Assembly (NCBI RefSeq): GCF_947179515.1
Contig: NC_067474.1
Coordinates: forward strand, 87,993,824 to 88,057,823
From: Apodemus sylvaticus
Taxonomy: Eukaryota; Chordata; Mammalia; Rodentia; Muridae
DNA length: 64,000 bases
Direction: 5' to 3'
The notes under the pieces are model-generated. The model was not told where the DNA came from, did no database searches, and was given only the letters and a program-made list of their open reading frames with translations. Positions 11,133 to 22,435 of the stretch are shown one piece after another. The position numbers and the translations under genes are program-made. The first letter of the stretch is position 1, and each line of letters opens with the position of its first letter.

Positions 11133-13864
11133 AAACAGGAAGTGGAACTGGGCTAGAAGCCCCAAGACACACTTCCAGTGATTTTGTTTCTTATGTAGAC
11201 TCCATCTCAAAGGCTCCACATTTTTTTCCTCAACAGCACTATGAGGTGGAGATTGTGTTCAAGCATGTAAGCCTATACAGTGACATTTCACATTCAAGCT
11301 CATAACAGAGGATGAGCCCCCTCCTGTTGAGAACACATGTCCTGCCAGCATGAACTCTGTCAAGTGTACATATGCCCAGTGAATATAGGATAAAGAGCTG
11401 TAAAATTCTTAGATGAAAGCTGAGTCAATTACAAATGACAATACTAATGGAATATAAACATGCATACATCCACTTTTACTATGCATATTTATTGAGATCT
11501 ATGAAGTGTCAAGCATGATTCGGTTCACAACAGACAGAGTGCTAACAAAGTAAGATAAGACAAACACAGTCTATTCCCCGATGCAAACGGAGTGTCTGTA
11601 ACTGGAGTTTTTGTATGTAGGCTTGGAAGTATACTAAGAACCTTATTCTCGTAACATCTGAGCAAATAAGTGGGGAGACCTCTGGGTTACATGCAGGATA
11701 TAAGCCTTTCCTAGACAACGAAGAACAAAGTAAAAGATATTGGATGTAGTAGAGCAGGGTTCCATAACCAGGACATCGCTCAAATGCAGGCTGCATTGCT
11801 GTTTCTTTGGTGTAGTAAAGAGGCTGTCCATTGCATTGTGCCATAGCAGCCCAACCTGCACACCAAGCACTAGTCACACTCTCCCCTGCTTGTGACCATC
11901 AAGCTTTTCTCCAGATGATGCTTGAAGTTCACTGTGGAGCAAAATTGCCTATGGCTTTTATCATAGCAAACTTCAGAACTAAAGAAGGAAAAGTCATAGT
12001 TTATATGAATAAAACATGTAATGGGCATCTTAGTTCTTGCTAGACAGTACTCAAATGGCTTCATTGGGTAGACATTTCATCACATCATCCACCCATATAC
12101 AGTGCCTCTTCTGTCTGTGAAACAGGAAAAACCAGTTTTTAGCCCTTCGCCTTTTAATCTTAGTATGGTTTATATTCTAAGCCCCCTCCCTGGGTTCTTT
12201 ATTTCTCCCCTCATAATATGAATCAATAAGTTATAGTTTTATTTAACTAAGTAAAATATTTAATTAGCCATTTTAATGGTAACAGGATAACAAGTATTTG
12301 GGGAGAACATAATGCAATATTTCATTAAAATCAGACATTCTTGATATTTTTCATTAAGTAAATATTGTATTTTTTATTATTGACAAATGAGTTGAAGGGT
12401 ATTTGACATAGATTTCAAAAAACTAGTGGAAAGTTTTTACTATAGTGAAATGGATGTTTGAAGAGTTATACACATTGAACGTGATTTCAGTATTATACAA
12501 TGCACTTATGAATTGAATCATACATATGATGCTATGACATTTAAATATACTTTGGAGTTTTATGTATCCATTTAAAAAGTTAATACAAAAATATATGAGA
12601 GTATACCTCTCTTTTCTATCTTGAAAGATGAAAATCATATGTTTAGCTTAGTTTTGAACAGAACTTAAAATGAACAGGCTGAAGTTACAGGGTGGGAATA
12701 GAAAAGTAATGATGTATATCTACAGCATTTCTTCCAAAATAGTGCCCAATTTTGACAGAATTCCAGCAAATGGTGTCTCCTTTATCATGATGCTGTGCAC
12801 TAACTATAGGGATACCTCATTTGGAAATATTTGTATTAAAAAATTAATAGTGTAACATAAGCATCCGGGGTTGACAACTTAATTAGAATAATCACAAGTA
12901 AGACTTGAATGTGAGTGAGAGGAAGGGTAAGATTAGCTCCAAGGTGACCTCAGTAACTTAGGGTTTCCTTTCATCCATCTTAGCTTTTCATTGGATGTGG
13001 CAATACATTAACCAAAGTTTAGATTTCTTCAGCTTTTTATATCCTGAGCACAAAATGCCACAAGATAATTTCTAGATGTAGACAAGGCCCCAGACAGGAG
13101 CCTTGTAGAGTACATTTAGGGAATCTGATGTGTTTCTGCTTTATTTTATGAGTTGTAGGTTTCTGGCATTTCTTTACTTACATTTAAAGATTGTTTTGAT
13201 CAGATTTAGTGTTTACCCCATTGGTGGCACTATCCATTAGTATAGTGGATAGGAATCTGTAATATGTCAGGGAAGTCAGAACTCTTTGTTTGCTAATGGA
13301 ACCTTTTACAGTTTTTTTTCCAGATTCTTGGTTATTTGGAAATCCTTCAAGAGAAATATTCTGCTTGGCACACATATCATGTATTTGAATTTTTTTACCC
13401 TTCATCATTCAAACCATATGCTTCAGTATAATGACTAAAAATAATCTTTTACTAACAATGTCTTTTAGTTTGGGGAATTGATTTCTTCAGTGGAGGAAAT
13501 TTCAAGAGAGGAAAGATAATTGAACCCAAGAATAGACTGCCATGGGACTCTTTCCATTCCTGGAGAACATAAAGAAAAGAAAATGCAAGCATCTGCTGCA
13601 TGAACTAGATGTAGCCTTGTCTGGTCTGGTGGTCTCTTGGGCACCTTTATGCTTTCAGTGTCTATAAATTTTTATATAAGAAAAAGGAATGTTATGGGCT
13701 TATTTTTAATACAGTGAATCAATGGCTCTTATAAGAAGGGATATTTTTATTAAATTACATTGTTAAAACATGTTTGTTGCAAAAAAATAATACAAAGTAA
13801 AATGCAGAAGAAAGCCATCTACCCAATTCTATTCCACAATGTAAGGAGTAGAAAGATATGAAGA
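11133..13864. other. Intergenic or intronic sequence with nothing recognised
   Basis: I see no repeat family, RNA gene or convincing coding frame in this 2.7-kb stretch. Short chance ORFs exist, the longest being about 111 codons on the minus strand near 11542-11877. They lack any family resemblance. Confidence 0.5.
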
Positions 13865-13867
13865 TAA

Positions 13868-13928
<61 letters not shown>

Positions 13929-14117
13929 CAGACATATAGATGATAGATAGATAGATAGATAGATGATAGATAGATAGATAGATGGATGAATGGTAGATAG
14001 ATGGATAAATAGATAATAGATAGAGAGTAGATAGATAATGGTAGATGATAGATGAACAGATGATAGAAAACAGATATAGCTAGATGATATATTAGATAGA
14101 TTGGATAGGTAGATGAC

Positions 14118-14165
<48 letters not shown>

Positions 14166-14284
14166 GACTGATACATAGATAGATAGATAGATAGATAGAA
14201 ACATAGATGAGAAATAGACAGATGATAGATTATAAATAAATATAGCTAGATGATAGATTAGATAGATAGAAAGGAAGGAAGGAA

Positions 14285-14338
<54 letters not shown>

Positions 14339-14478
14339 AAAAAAAGAAAGAAAGAAAGAAAGAAGAGAAAAAGAGAGAAAGAAAGAGACAGAGAGAGGAA
14401 GGAAGGAAGGAAGGAAGGAAGGAAGGAAGGAAGGAAGGAAGGAAGGAAGGAAGGAAGGAAGGAAGGAAGGAAGGAAGG
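13865..14478 (+). repeat. Giant compound microsatellite (GATA)n-(GAAA)n-(GGAA)n
   Basis: About 400 bp of GATA-type repeats with scattered interruptions (13865-14270) passes directly into GGAA/GAAA repeats (14271-14396) and then a nearly pure GGAA array (14397-14478). The plus strand is almost purely purine from 14271 to 14478. Long open frames on the minus strand through this block (for example a 302-codon frame at 13755-14663) arise only because the repeat lacks stops. They encode Ser-Ile-Tyr-Leu and Ser-Phe-Leu-Pro repeats and are not genes. Confidence 0.95.
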
Positions 14479-14593
14479 GAGAAAGAAAGCTGGATGGAAG
14501 GATGATAAGTACATAGATGATAGATACAATACGTTTCTAAAAAGGTATTATTTGAATCTATGTAAGTACTTTCATGGTTTTCTGTTTGCAATG

Positions 14594-15588
14594 AAGAAAA
14601 GACTTCCTCTTTGGTTGGTGGCTTAGTATCTGTGAGCTCCCAGGGATCCAGGCTAGTTGACATTGTTGGACTTCCTATGGGTTTGCCATCTCCTTTAGTT
14701 TTTCAATCATTTCTCTAACTCTTCCATATGGATCCCCAACCTCAGTCGAATGTTTGGCTATATCTGAATCTGTCTCAGTCAACTGTTGACAGCCATGTTA
14801 GACTCCTATTTGCAAGCACAACATAGCATCAGGAATAGTATCAGGGTTAAGGTGTACCCCCATGAGATAGATCTAAAGTTTGGCCACTTCAATGGTCATC
14901 CATTCTTTCTGGTTCTGCTCAACTTTTATCTCTGCATTTCTCTTAGGCAGAAACAATTTTTGGTTGAAATTTTTGAAGGTAGGTTGGTGTCCCCATCCCT
15001 CCAGTGGGGACTGTGTTTAACACTTCAGGTATCCCCACTGTTGGGCACTTCAGCTAAGGTCATCCACATTGTCCACTGGCCTCCCCATCCCAGGTCTCTG
15101 GACCTTACAAGAGGTTCCCCCCAACCCCAATTTCCACTTCCTGCAGCTGCATATCTCAATTCATTCTCCTGGCTCTCCGGGCTTCTCTCCATTCTCTTCC
15201 CATACCTGATCCTGTCACTTTATTGTGTCTCTCCTCCCTTCATCCTCTCAGATCCCTCTCTCCTTCTGCCTTGATTATTTTGTGCTCCCTTCCCACTAAC
15301 CAAAGAGAATAAATAGACTGGCCTGAGCCCCCACAGTCCATCCCGGTGGCACACATGTAGCTGAGGAATACCTTATCTGGCCTCATTGGGAGAGGATGTG
15401 CCTAATCCTGTGGAGACTTGATACCCCAGGAAAGGGGGATGCCAGGGAGGGCATCATCTCAAAGGTAAAGGGGAGTGGTATGGGGAGAAGGGACTGGGAA
15501 GAGAGGCAACTGTCTTTTCCAACTATTTATATTTGGACTATAAATAAAATAATTTATTAGCAATAATAATAAAAAGAAAAGACTTTCT
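14594..15588 (+). mobile_element. 5'-inverted (twin-primed) L1 3' end with target-site duplication
   Basis: The right part (about 15296-15573) is a sense L1 3' UTR that ends in an AATAAT/A-rich tail. The left part (about 14612-15292) is antisense L1 3' UTR. The left edge of the antisense segment and the left edge of the sense segment correspond to adjacent positions of the L1 consensus, which is the structure produced by twin priming. The flanks carry AAGAAAAGACTTCCT at 14594-14608 and AAGAAAAGACTTTCT at 15574-15588, matching at 14 of 15 positions. The element has no coding capacity. Confidence 0.8.
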
Positions 15589-15636
15589 ACAGACATTATC
15601 AAGCATTTCCTCTTCTCTATCTTATATTTCTTGCTT

Positions 15637-15642
15637 TTATTT

Positions 15643-15685
<43 letters not shown>

Positions 15686-15686
15686 T
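15637..15686 (+). repeat. (GATT)n microsatellite
   Basis: About nine GATT units are preceded by TTTA units. This is a pure simple repeat just downstream of the twin-primed L1. Confidence 0.95.
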
Positions 15687-15851
15687 TTCTACTTATTTAA
15701 ACTTCATAAAACAGGAAAGGAGCACACTGATGACAAATGAGTCATAGTTGAGAGAGGAGATAAGGGAAAATGAAGAGATTTCAGAAAGGGTATTTATTGC
15801 AGGTATTATATGCTGTGGGTATGTAAAATATGTGACTTAATCTATGTAGGT

Positions 15852-16175
15852 GAGCTGATTGAGTTTTTTTGTCAACTTGACACAAGCTTAGGTCATCTGG
15901 GAAAAAGAAATATTAGTTGAGAAAATGTTTCCATCAGATTGGCTAACAGGCAAGACTGTAGGGCAAAGTTTATTAATGATTGACTTGGGAGGGCCTAGCC
16001 CATTGTAGGTGATAGATACCACACTTGTGCAGGTCGTGACCTAAAGGTAAGTCTGAGAGCAAACCAGTAAATATCCTTATCTGTATCTATATCAGTTCCT
16101 GCCTCCAGGTCTCTTTTCTGAGCTCTTGACTGATTTCCCTCAGTGATGAGTAGTGCTACAGAAGTAGTGCAATAT
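15852..16175 (-). mobile_element. Rodent MITE-like repeat (same family as 7006-7393), antisense
   Basis: It starts with TTGTCAACTTGACACAAGC and continues with the GGAGGGCCTAGCCCA and TTCCTGCCTCCAGG blocks. These are the reverse complement of the family present at 7006-7393, so this copy lies in the opposite orientation. It is diverged and internally shortened. Confidence 0.65.
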
Positions 16176-16754
16176 CCCCTAGCTTACTGTAGTCAGTTTC
16201 ATACAGTTGGAATGTGGAAACATCTGTTCTGAAGAAAAGCAGGAATTTTTCTGTAAGCATCCCCCCAACCCTGGTTTCAACCTTTGATCTTGTCTTCTGA
16301 TGGTTTTATCGAAGAATCCATTAAACTCGAGATTTAGCTCCCATTTAGAATGATGATGAAAAGGGGCTGGACTCAGTGATGCCTTCCTTGCTTCCTCTCT
16401 TTTCCCAGACACAGGAGCAAAGGAAACTACCTGCACATCCCTTATTCCTGATATCACTTCCTTAGCTAAGGCATGCATGTTCAAAAAATGAGGTTAAGCT
16501 AATTTTAAGGTATTTGTTTGAAACATTTTGAGAGTTTGGGGATCTTAAGGATATATGTTTTAAGCCCAAATGTGTGAACTTCATTAAATTTGAGTTTATT
16601 TCCACAACTTTTTACTTTAACATTCCTATTTGCTGTACATTTTATCCACTTTTCCTCCCTCCCTTATTCCTTCCCTCCCTTTTCTTTTCTTTCTTCTCCT
16701 TTTCTTTCATTTCTCCTTTCTTTTCTTTTCATTCATTCTTTATTTTTTATTGTT
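16176..16754. other. Unique sequence ending in a pyrimidine-rich run
   Basis: No gene is recognised. A CT-rich low-complexity run (about 16655-16740, CCTCCCTT and TTTCTTTT words) lies just upstream of the B1 element. Confidence 0.5.
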
Positions 16755-16897
16755 TATTTATTTGTTTTGAGACAGGGTTTCTCCTTGTAGTCCTGGCTGT
16801 CCTGGAATTCATTCTGGATGAAGCTGTCCTAGAATTCAGAAATCTAATTGCCTCTGCCTCCCAAGTGCTAGAATTAAAATGATACACAACCATGCCC
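16755..16897 (-). mobile_element. B1 SINE, antisense
   Basis: The plus strand reads TTTGAGACAGGGTTTCTC near 16765-16782, followed by TCCTGGCTGTCCTGGAATTC and CTGCCTCCCAAGTGCTAGAATTAAA. This is the reverse complement of a B1 element, a 7SL-derived rodent SINE. It is moderately diverged, and its oligo(A) end corresponds to the T-rich run at 16741-16765. The 63- to 102-codon frames crossing it are repeat-derived. Confidence 0.9.
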
Positions 16898-18367
16898 ATG
16901 TTCCTACATTTCTTACACTCGATTTTTAAAAATAAGTTGATTTCACTGTATGTCTCTCTTTGGTATACTGGAAGCCATGTTCATTTTTAAAGCTATTCAT
17001 TTAAATTGTGCCACTATGAAGTATAAAGCTTATTTCTTTTTCTGAATCAAACACACAGAAACATTTTTCTTGTTCACCTGATTCAAATGTTGTAGTTGAC
17101 CAGCATAATTTCTTTGATTTTCAATCCTTAAATGGCAGGGCACCCACTGTCACTGTTAGCATCATATCACACCAGCAAGATGTGGCTGTGTAACTAGCAT
17201 GTTACACAGCATCTGTGACCACCAGACCTTGTTATATCTCAGACCTTCTTACTGTGCTCATCTCCCTGTTTCCTGAAGTATAGATTTCTTCTATAGGAAG
17301 TTGGTGGCTGGTGAGGATATAACCTGTTCATCTCAGCTATTTAGGCTGTATACGCTATTTGGATCTTTCACAACATGGCTCAGGCAAGAATTTCAGCTTC
17401 AGCTTCTGACATTCACTCACTTCCAGTCTAGGTATTCTCTCTACTGAGCTTCCCACTTCACCCCTCATTGCACAATGCTAGTGTATTTGCAGTTGTCTGT
17501 CCCAATAACATGAAGAGTTTTTTGGTTTGAGTTTTGGTTTGATTTTGCTTGTTTTACATTTGCCTGAAAAAGTATTTGCAATTCTGTTTCATTTCTTTGT
17601 TTATTATTTGATTGTATTCATACTTTGCTTTAGCAATTCATAAAAAATTCTACTTTGCCGAATGTAGTTATTTTATAATAGAGGGACTTTTAGAGTATTT
17701 AATTTACATTACAGTGTAGAGGTGAAAGTTCTTGATTGATGGGCCTCTTGTGTGTTCTCATTCTGTAAACGGAATTGCATTAGTGAAGTAAACAAGTATC
17801 TCTGACACTTGGCCTTTCTAGTGAAGCAGAAATTCAGCAGTAAAAAATAAAGTATCTAGAGTTGAGAACAGGAAGTCTTTTCTATTCCTCATCTCAGATG
17901 AACAGAGGCCTGCACTTCAAGAATGGCTTCACCTTTGCTACTCTCTATTTCTACTGATCAGTCTCTTGCCTTTATTTTGGAGGCAGTGAACACTTTTCAG
18001 TAATTGGAATTTCATATAAATAACACATATTAGAAACAAGTCTTTTGAAGACACATACAGGTTCTTTTTCTTATTGGAGTAAAGCAGTTTCTATTTCATT
18101 GATGAGTGTCGGAGACAATATTGATTGTCTATGATACTCTGGATTTCTTAAGTACCATTTGTCTTCCTCTTTCTACAAGGAAATTTCATCATAGGTGCAC
18201 TGGATTATTTCCCAGAGACTGCCTATAATGGTTGCATCATGTAAGGAATCACAGAAGACCAACTAATATAAGTGATTCCTATGAAATTTATTTACACATT
18301 TGTAATGACTATAGGTCACATATAATCTTTGAAAGAATCTCCCCAGAATGAATTCACCATCATCACT
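16898..18367. other. Unique sequence, no gene recognised
   Basis: No repeat family or coding frame was recognised over about 1.5 kb. The AT-rich part at about 17500-17880 lacks simple repeats and could be conserved non-coding DNA, which cannot be judged from this sequence alone. Confidence 0.4.
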
Positions 18368-19229
18368 GTCCTGGTTAGTTTTATGTTAATTGAACACAAG
18401 TTACAGATATTTTGGAAGAGAGATACCCAATTGATAAAATGTATACACTAGATTTGCCTATGTGGAAGACAGTGATGCATTTTCTTTGTTATCATCATCA
18501 TCATCATCATTGTTATTATTATTATTATTAAATATTTTTACAGTCTAGTCATTATCCCCCTCCCAGTCTTCCCTTCTAACTGTTCCTCATCCCATTACTC
18601 TCCCCTGTCTCCAAGAGGATGACCTCACTCCACACCCATCCCACCCCTCTCCCTGGGGCATCAAATCTCTTGAGGGTTAGGTGCATCATCACTCACTGAG
18701 GCCAGACTAGGGAGTCCTCTGTTGTGTATGTGTTCCGAGCCTCAGACCAGCTCATGTATGCTGCCTGGTTGGTGGTTCAGCGTCTAAGATCTCAAGGGTC
18801 CAGGTGAGTTGAGATCACTGGTCTTTCTATGGGGTAGCCCTCTTCCTCCTCAACCTCTTCCAGTATTTCCCTAATTCAACCTCAGTGGTCCCCATCTTCT
18901 GTCCATTGGTTGGGTTTAAGTATATGCATTTGACTCTTTAAGTTGCTTGATAGGCCTTCTCAGAGGGCATGGAGGGCCCATTCCATTGGGAGTGGTGTCC
19001 TGGTGCTTTTAGAAAGCAGGCTGAGCAAGCCCTGAAGAAGTACTCCACAAGGCAGCACTCCTCCATGGCTTCTGCATTGGTTTTTCCCTCCAGGTATCTG
19101 CCCTGATTTACTGACCTGACTTGTCTGGATGATTGACTATGAGAAGTAAGGCAAAATACACTATTTCTTACCCAAATTTCTTTTGGCTATAGAGTTTTGT
19201 CATAGCAGTAGAAATGCTAGCTAAGACAA
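18368..19229 (-). mobile_element. Rodent MITE-like repeat split by an L1 insertion
   Basis: The two halves of one repeat of the 7006-7393 family flank an L1. The left half is at 18368-18489 (GTCCTGGTTAGTTTTATG start). The right half is at 18968-19229 (GGAGGGCCCATTCCATTGGG, AGCACTCCTCCATGGCTTCTGC and TTGTCATAGCAGTAGAAATG blocks). The halves are colinear with the family in reverse orientation, so the repeat was present before the L1 arrived. Confidence 0.7.
18490..18967 (-). mobile_element. 5'-truncated antisense L1 3' UTR nested in a rodent repeat
   Basis: The left edge is an antisense tail of ATC/ATT trinucleotide repeats (18490-18530). It is followed by antisense L1 3' UTR with the CTCTTGAGGGTTAGGTGCATC wording that recurs in the antisense L1 at 35738. 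It ends near 18967, where the host repeat resumes. No unambiguous target-site duplication was found. Confidence 0.75.
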
Positions 19230-19369
19230 ATTCTACTATCTAAAGTACCCGCACTGTATTGGAAATAATTTTCAAAATAAATGGCAGAGTATTTAAATGA
19301 CTACATTAGGGATAATCAACTAATCAACTGGAGCCAAATAAATACTCTTGTAGGGAATTTAATCAGAAA

Positions 19370-19393
19370 ACAACAACAACAACAACAACAACA
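19370..19393 (+). repeat. (CAA)n microsatellite
   Basis: Eight CAA units lie in an otherwise non-repetitive stretch. The small 61-codon frame that contains them encodes a polyglutamine run by chance. Confidence 0.9.
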
Positions 19394-19477
19394 GCAAGAA
19401 CATAGAGGAAATTCAGTAACATTTCAAGAAGAAATAATTATAAAGATAAAAAGATATAAGATATAAAGATATATAAG

Positions 19478-19510
19478 TGTGTATATATATATATGTATGT
19501 ATGTATGTAT
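19478..19510 (+). repeat. (TA)n/(TATG)n microsatellite
   Basis: A short TA run passes into GTAT/TATG units. Confidence 0.9.
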
Positions 19511-19600
19511 AAAGATCACAAGATGCTAGGGTTCCACACCACTGCCATGGCCCAGATTCTCACCCTTTTTGGAGGATTTTCTTGAAGCAGACACACAGAA

Positions 19601-19602
<2 letters not shown>

Positions 19603-19631
<29 letters not shown>
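19603..19631 (+). repeat. Poly(T) run of 29
   Basis: A pure T run is followed by GCTACATGCAGGTACTCCTC. It could be the tail of an antisense retrocopy or SINE, but the sequence to its right was not recognised and no flanking duplication was seen. Confidence 0.8.
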
Positions 19632-19634
<3 letters not shown>

Positions 19635-21029
19635 ACATGCAGGTACTCCTCACTTAATTAAAAGCATGGTAAGTCCTCGAACATCTGCCTTCATTTTGTG
19701 TCTATCTCCTCTAATTTCGGTCAGAATGATTGACTCGACATGAACATTTCAATCAGGAAATGTCTGTCTACCTAACCTTTCATAATTTTTCTTCAAGGCT
19801 TATTGTAAATGATGAGATGACACCAATAAGAATTTATACTACAAAATTACCAAGACATTTTATTTTAATCAAAACATTTTCTAATGATTGTGCCAAGCTC
19901 TGAATACTTAAAATATGTGTACTAAAACATATAAGGTTCATTTCAATATTGATGTCAAATTCTTTAAATGATCATTTTATAAACCAATAGTTTTTTACTT
20001 AAATGATAACAGAATGTTTTTCTCACAAAACTGGAAGCCAGAAGTTCGAGATGGGTGTGTGAGAAATGTTGGTTCCTCCCGAAGGCTATGAGGGAAGGAT
20101 CCATCAGGGACACATGCTGTAAGGAGTCTTCTAACTTTTCACTTCATCTTTTCAATGGATATTATTGGACAATGTAATACTTTGTACAATATATACTGAT
20201 CTTTTCCCTGCACTGATCTTGCTCACCTACCTCCCTCAATTGCTGAGCTCATTTTCAGACCCAAGCATAGCCTATGCTTTCATTCCTTTTATTGTTACTT
20301 TTCTTTCATTATGCTGGTGTTCTAAAACCCATCAAGTTTAGCCAGACTTTCTTGTAAGTGAGGTCAGATTCAAGTAGAAATGGAATAAATATTTAAAAGA
20401 TTTCTGTGAAGTGATTGTGATTGTCATTAACTCAATTATGTTTTATTTGTTAAATTATTTGCCTGACACAAAGTCTTTAAAGACACAAGTCTTTAAAGAT
20501 ACAACATTTAACATAAAATTTTGCTAAACTGATCTCCCTCAAACTAAAATTGTTAGTGATATGATACTTTCCCAGACTTCTTCTGTTCATGGGTCCTAAA
20601 TATTTCATGGCCATTCTCACTTTCCATAGAATAATGCTTCATGTGTTATTTGAAATTTTAATTTTTTGTATACAACATATTATATCTGCTTCTACTTCCC
20701 TACTCCAACATCTTCAAACCACATCAACATTCTGCTCCTAACTTTACACTCTGCTTTTTCTAATAAATCACTATGTCCAGTTAGTGTTTTCTGTACATAC
20801 ATGGGTACAAGGCTATTCAGTAGAGCATGGACAAACTACCAGGGATAACACCCCCAAAGAAAACTGACTTCTTCTTTATCAGATATCACCTGTCAATCAA
20901 TAGCTCCTCAGATATGGACCTTGTGACCACCCCCATACATGCTGGAATATTGCTTGGTTTCATTTTGTACAATCTTACTCAGCCTTAAGTATACTTAGTT
21001 CACAAGGATCCCTATCATGCCAAGTCCCA
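19632..21029. other. Mostly unique sequence with one candidate ancient repeat
   Basis: There is no gene. The stretch 20025-20125 (CTCACAAAACTGGAAGCCAG, then TTGGTTCCTCCCGAAGGCTATGAGG) resembles the conserved block of an ancient mammalian-wide interspersed repeat. The family is not named here. The rest is unassigned. Confidence 0.35.
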
Positions 21030-21470
21030 GAAGATTTTGTTTCATAGAATATCTTTCCAGCCTCTGGCTCTTAGACTATTTTTGGTCCTGATTCTTTGAT
21101 ATTCTCTGAAACATGGGGGAAGGGAATTGGATATAGATGTCCTATTTATGACTGAGTCTTCAACTATCAAATGTTGTCTACATTTTAACCAGTGTGGGTC
21201 TCTGTATTAACTGTTCTCCACTATAAAAGGAGCCTCTATGGTGAGGGTCAAGAATGTCATTATTTAATAGGTAGGAAAATATTTTTAGAATAAAAAATTT
21301 AAAATATTCACCTAGTAAAATTAAAGTAGTAGCTTCACCCCTAGAACCTATGATCTTCCTAGATACAAGTTCTTTGACACAGACATAATATTCTTGTGAG
21401 GCAGGTTGTAGTTCCAAGTGTTTAGACGACCTATAACCCATATCATTTAAGTCATTGTTGCACTAATGTC
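21030..21470 (+). repeat. Diverged copy of an unnamed rodent repeat (family of 41130 and 47002)
   Basis: The GGGTCTCTGTATTAACTGTTCTCC core and the surrounding order of blocks resemble the copies at 41130-41760 (GGATCTCTGTGTTAACCATT) and 47002-47640 (GAATCTCTGTGTTAATTCCC). The divergence is high and the family name is unknown to me. Confidence 0.5.
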
Positions 21471-22424
21471 TTACAAAACTTACTTCTATCAGGTGCATCC
21501 GGTTCATAACTAAAAAAGACTGTTGATTCTTCCACGCAGCAGTTTGTACAGTACTTCTTGTACTGTGAGAACTAGCCAACATGGAGGAGTTTTCCCATTA
21601 AGATTTTCCTCATGTGCTCCAACCAAAGTGTGTGGTGTCACCAGCAGTTGAATATTACTATCAAGTTACAGTGGTTAACTAAAAACCTATGGATATGGGA
21701 GGAACATGATCCCCTAATAGGGATAATTGAAACCCTTCCTCCATCCCATGCTCCCCCAAATGGGAGATTATTAAGGAGTAAGAGCCCAATAAATATCTAG
21801 GAATGAAAAAATTAGAAAAAAGGTCTGTGTTGTTATTGGAACTAGGAGTAACAAAAGCTGTATTTGAACCTTAGTTTATGGGACCTGATAGATCTATGTT
21901 CACAGGATTGTTACAAAGCCTTTGATTAAGCAAGGATCAAAGACTGGTGGATCTGTTGAGTCCCATCTTGGTATGTGAAATTTATGAATTACAAGAGGCT
22001 TTTGGAGATCTGACCTGACTTAATGTACATATAAAAAGTGTCCATAGAGTGAGAGAGTAGCCCAGAGGAGACAAGAAGAGCAGAGAAAGACTTCTGTCTT
22101 CATTACTTGAAGACAAATATAGAAAGATTTGCATTGAGCCAGATTTCCTGAAGAAAAAGTTAACAGAAATCCCTATTTTGTGCTAATGAACTTCTGGGAG
22201 GCTTGAAATCCCAGAGAGAACTAGGCATGCATAATAAAATAATGCAGGTGTAGACAATTCAGCACATTCCAGAGATAGGTAACAACTATCCCTGAGGACT
22301 TACTGCTAGGGGTGGAGGTATACTGTTAGGACAGAGCCTCTATAAGCACTCAGGGATGGTGAATGAAAATAAAACAGCTGTGGCTTTAATCACATTGTCA
22401 TGCCTCTTGGACCCGGGAAGCTAG
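21471..22424. other. Unassigned sequence, possibly an old LTR near its 3' end
   Basis: No coding frame was recognised. The last part (about 22260-22424) contains an AATAAAACAGCTGTGGCTTT stretch, resembling an LTR polyadenylation region, directly before an L1. A provirus-derived LTR is possible but not shown. Confidence 0.3.
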
Positions 22425-22435
22425 CAGAATCATGG

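Noticed and set aside
11542..11877. 111-codon minus-strand frame
   Set aside because: Low-support composition, overlaps another frame of similar length, and no family recognised.
13755..14663. 302-codon minus-strand open frame rich in Ser-Ile-Tyr-Leu and Ser-Phe-Leu-Pro
   Set aside because: It is produced entirely by the stop-free GATA/GAAA/GGAA microsatellite and has no start context or homology.
16179..16484. 101-codon minus-strand frame
   Set aside because: No motif, signal or neighbouring exon evidence. Treated as chance.
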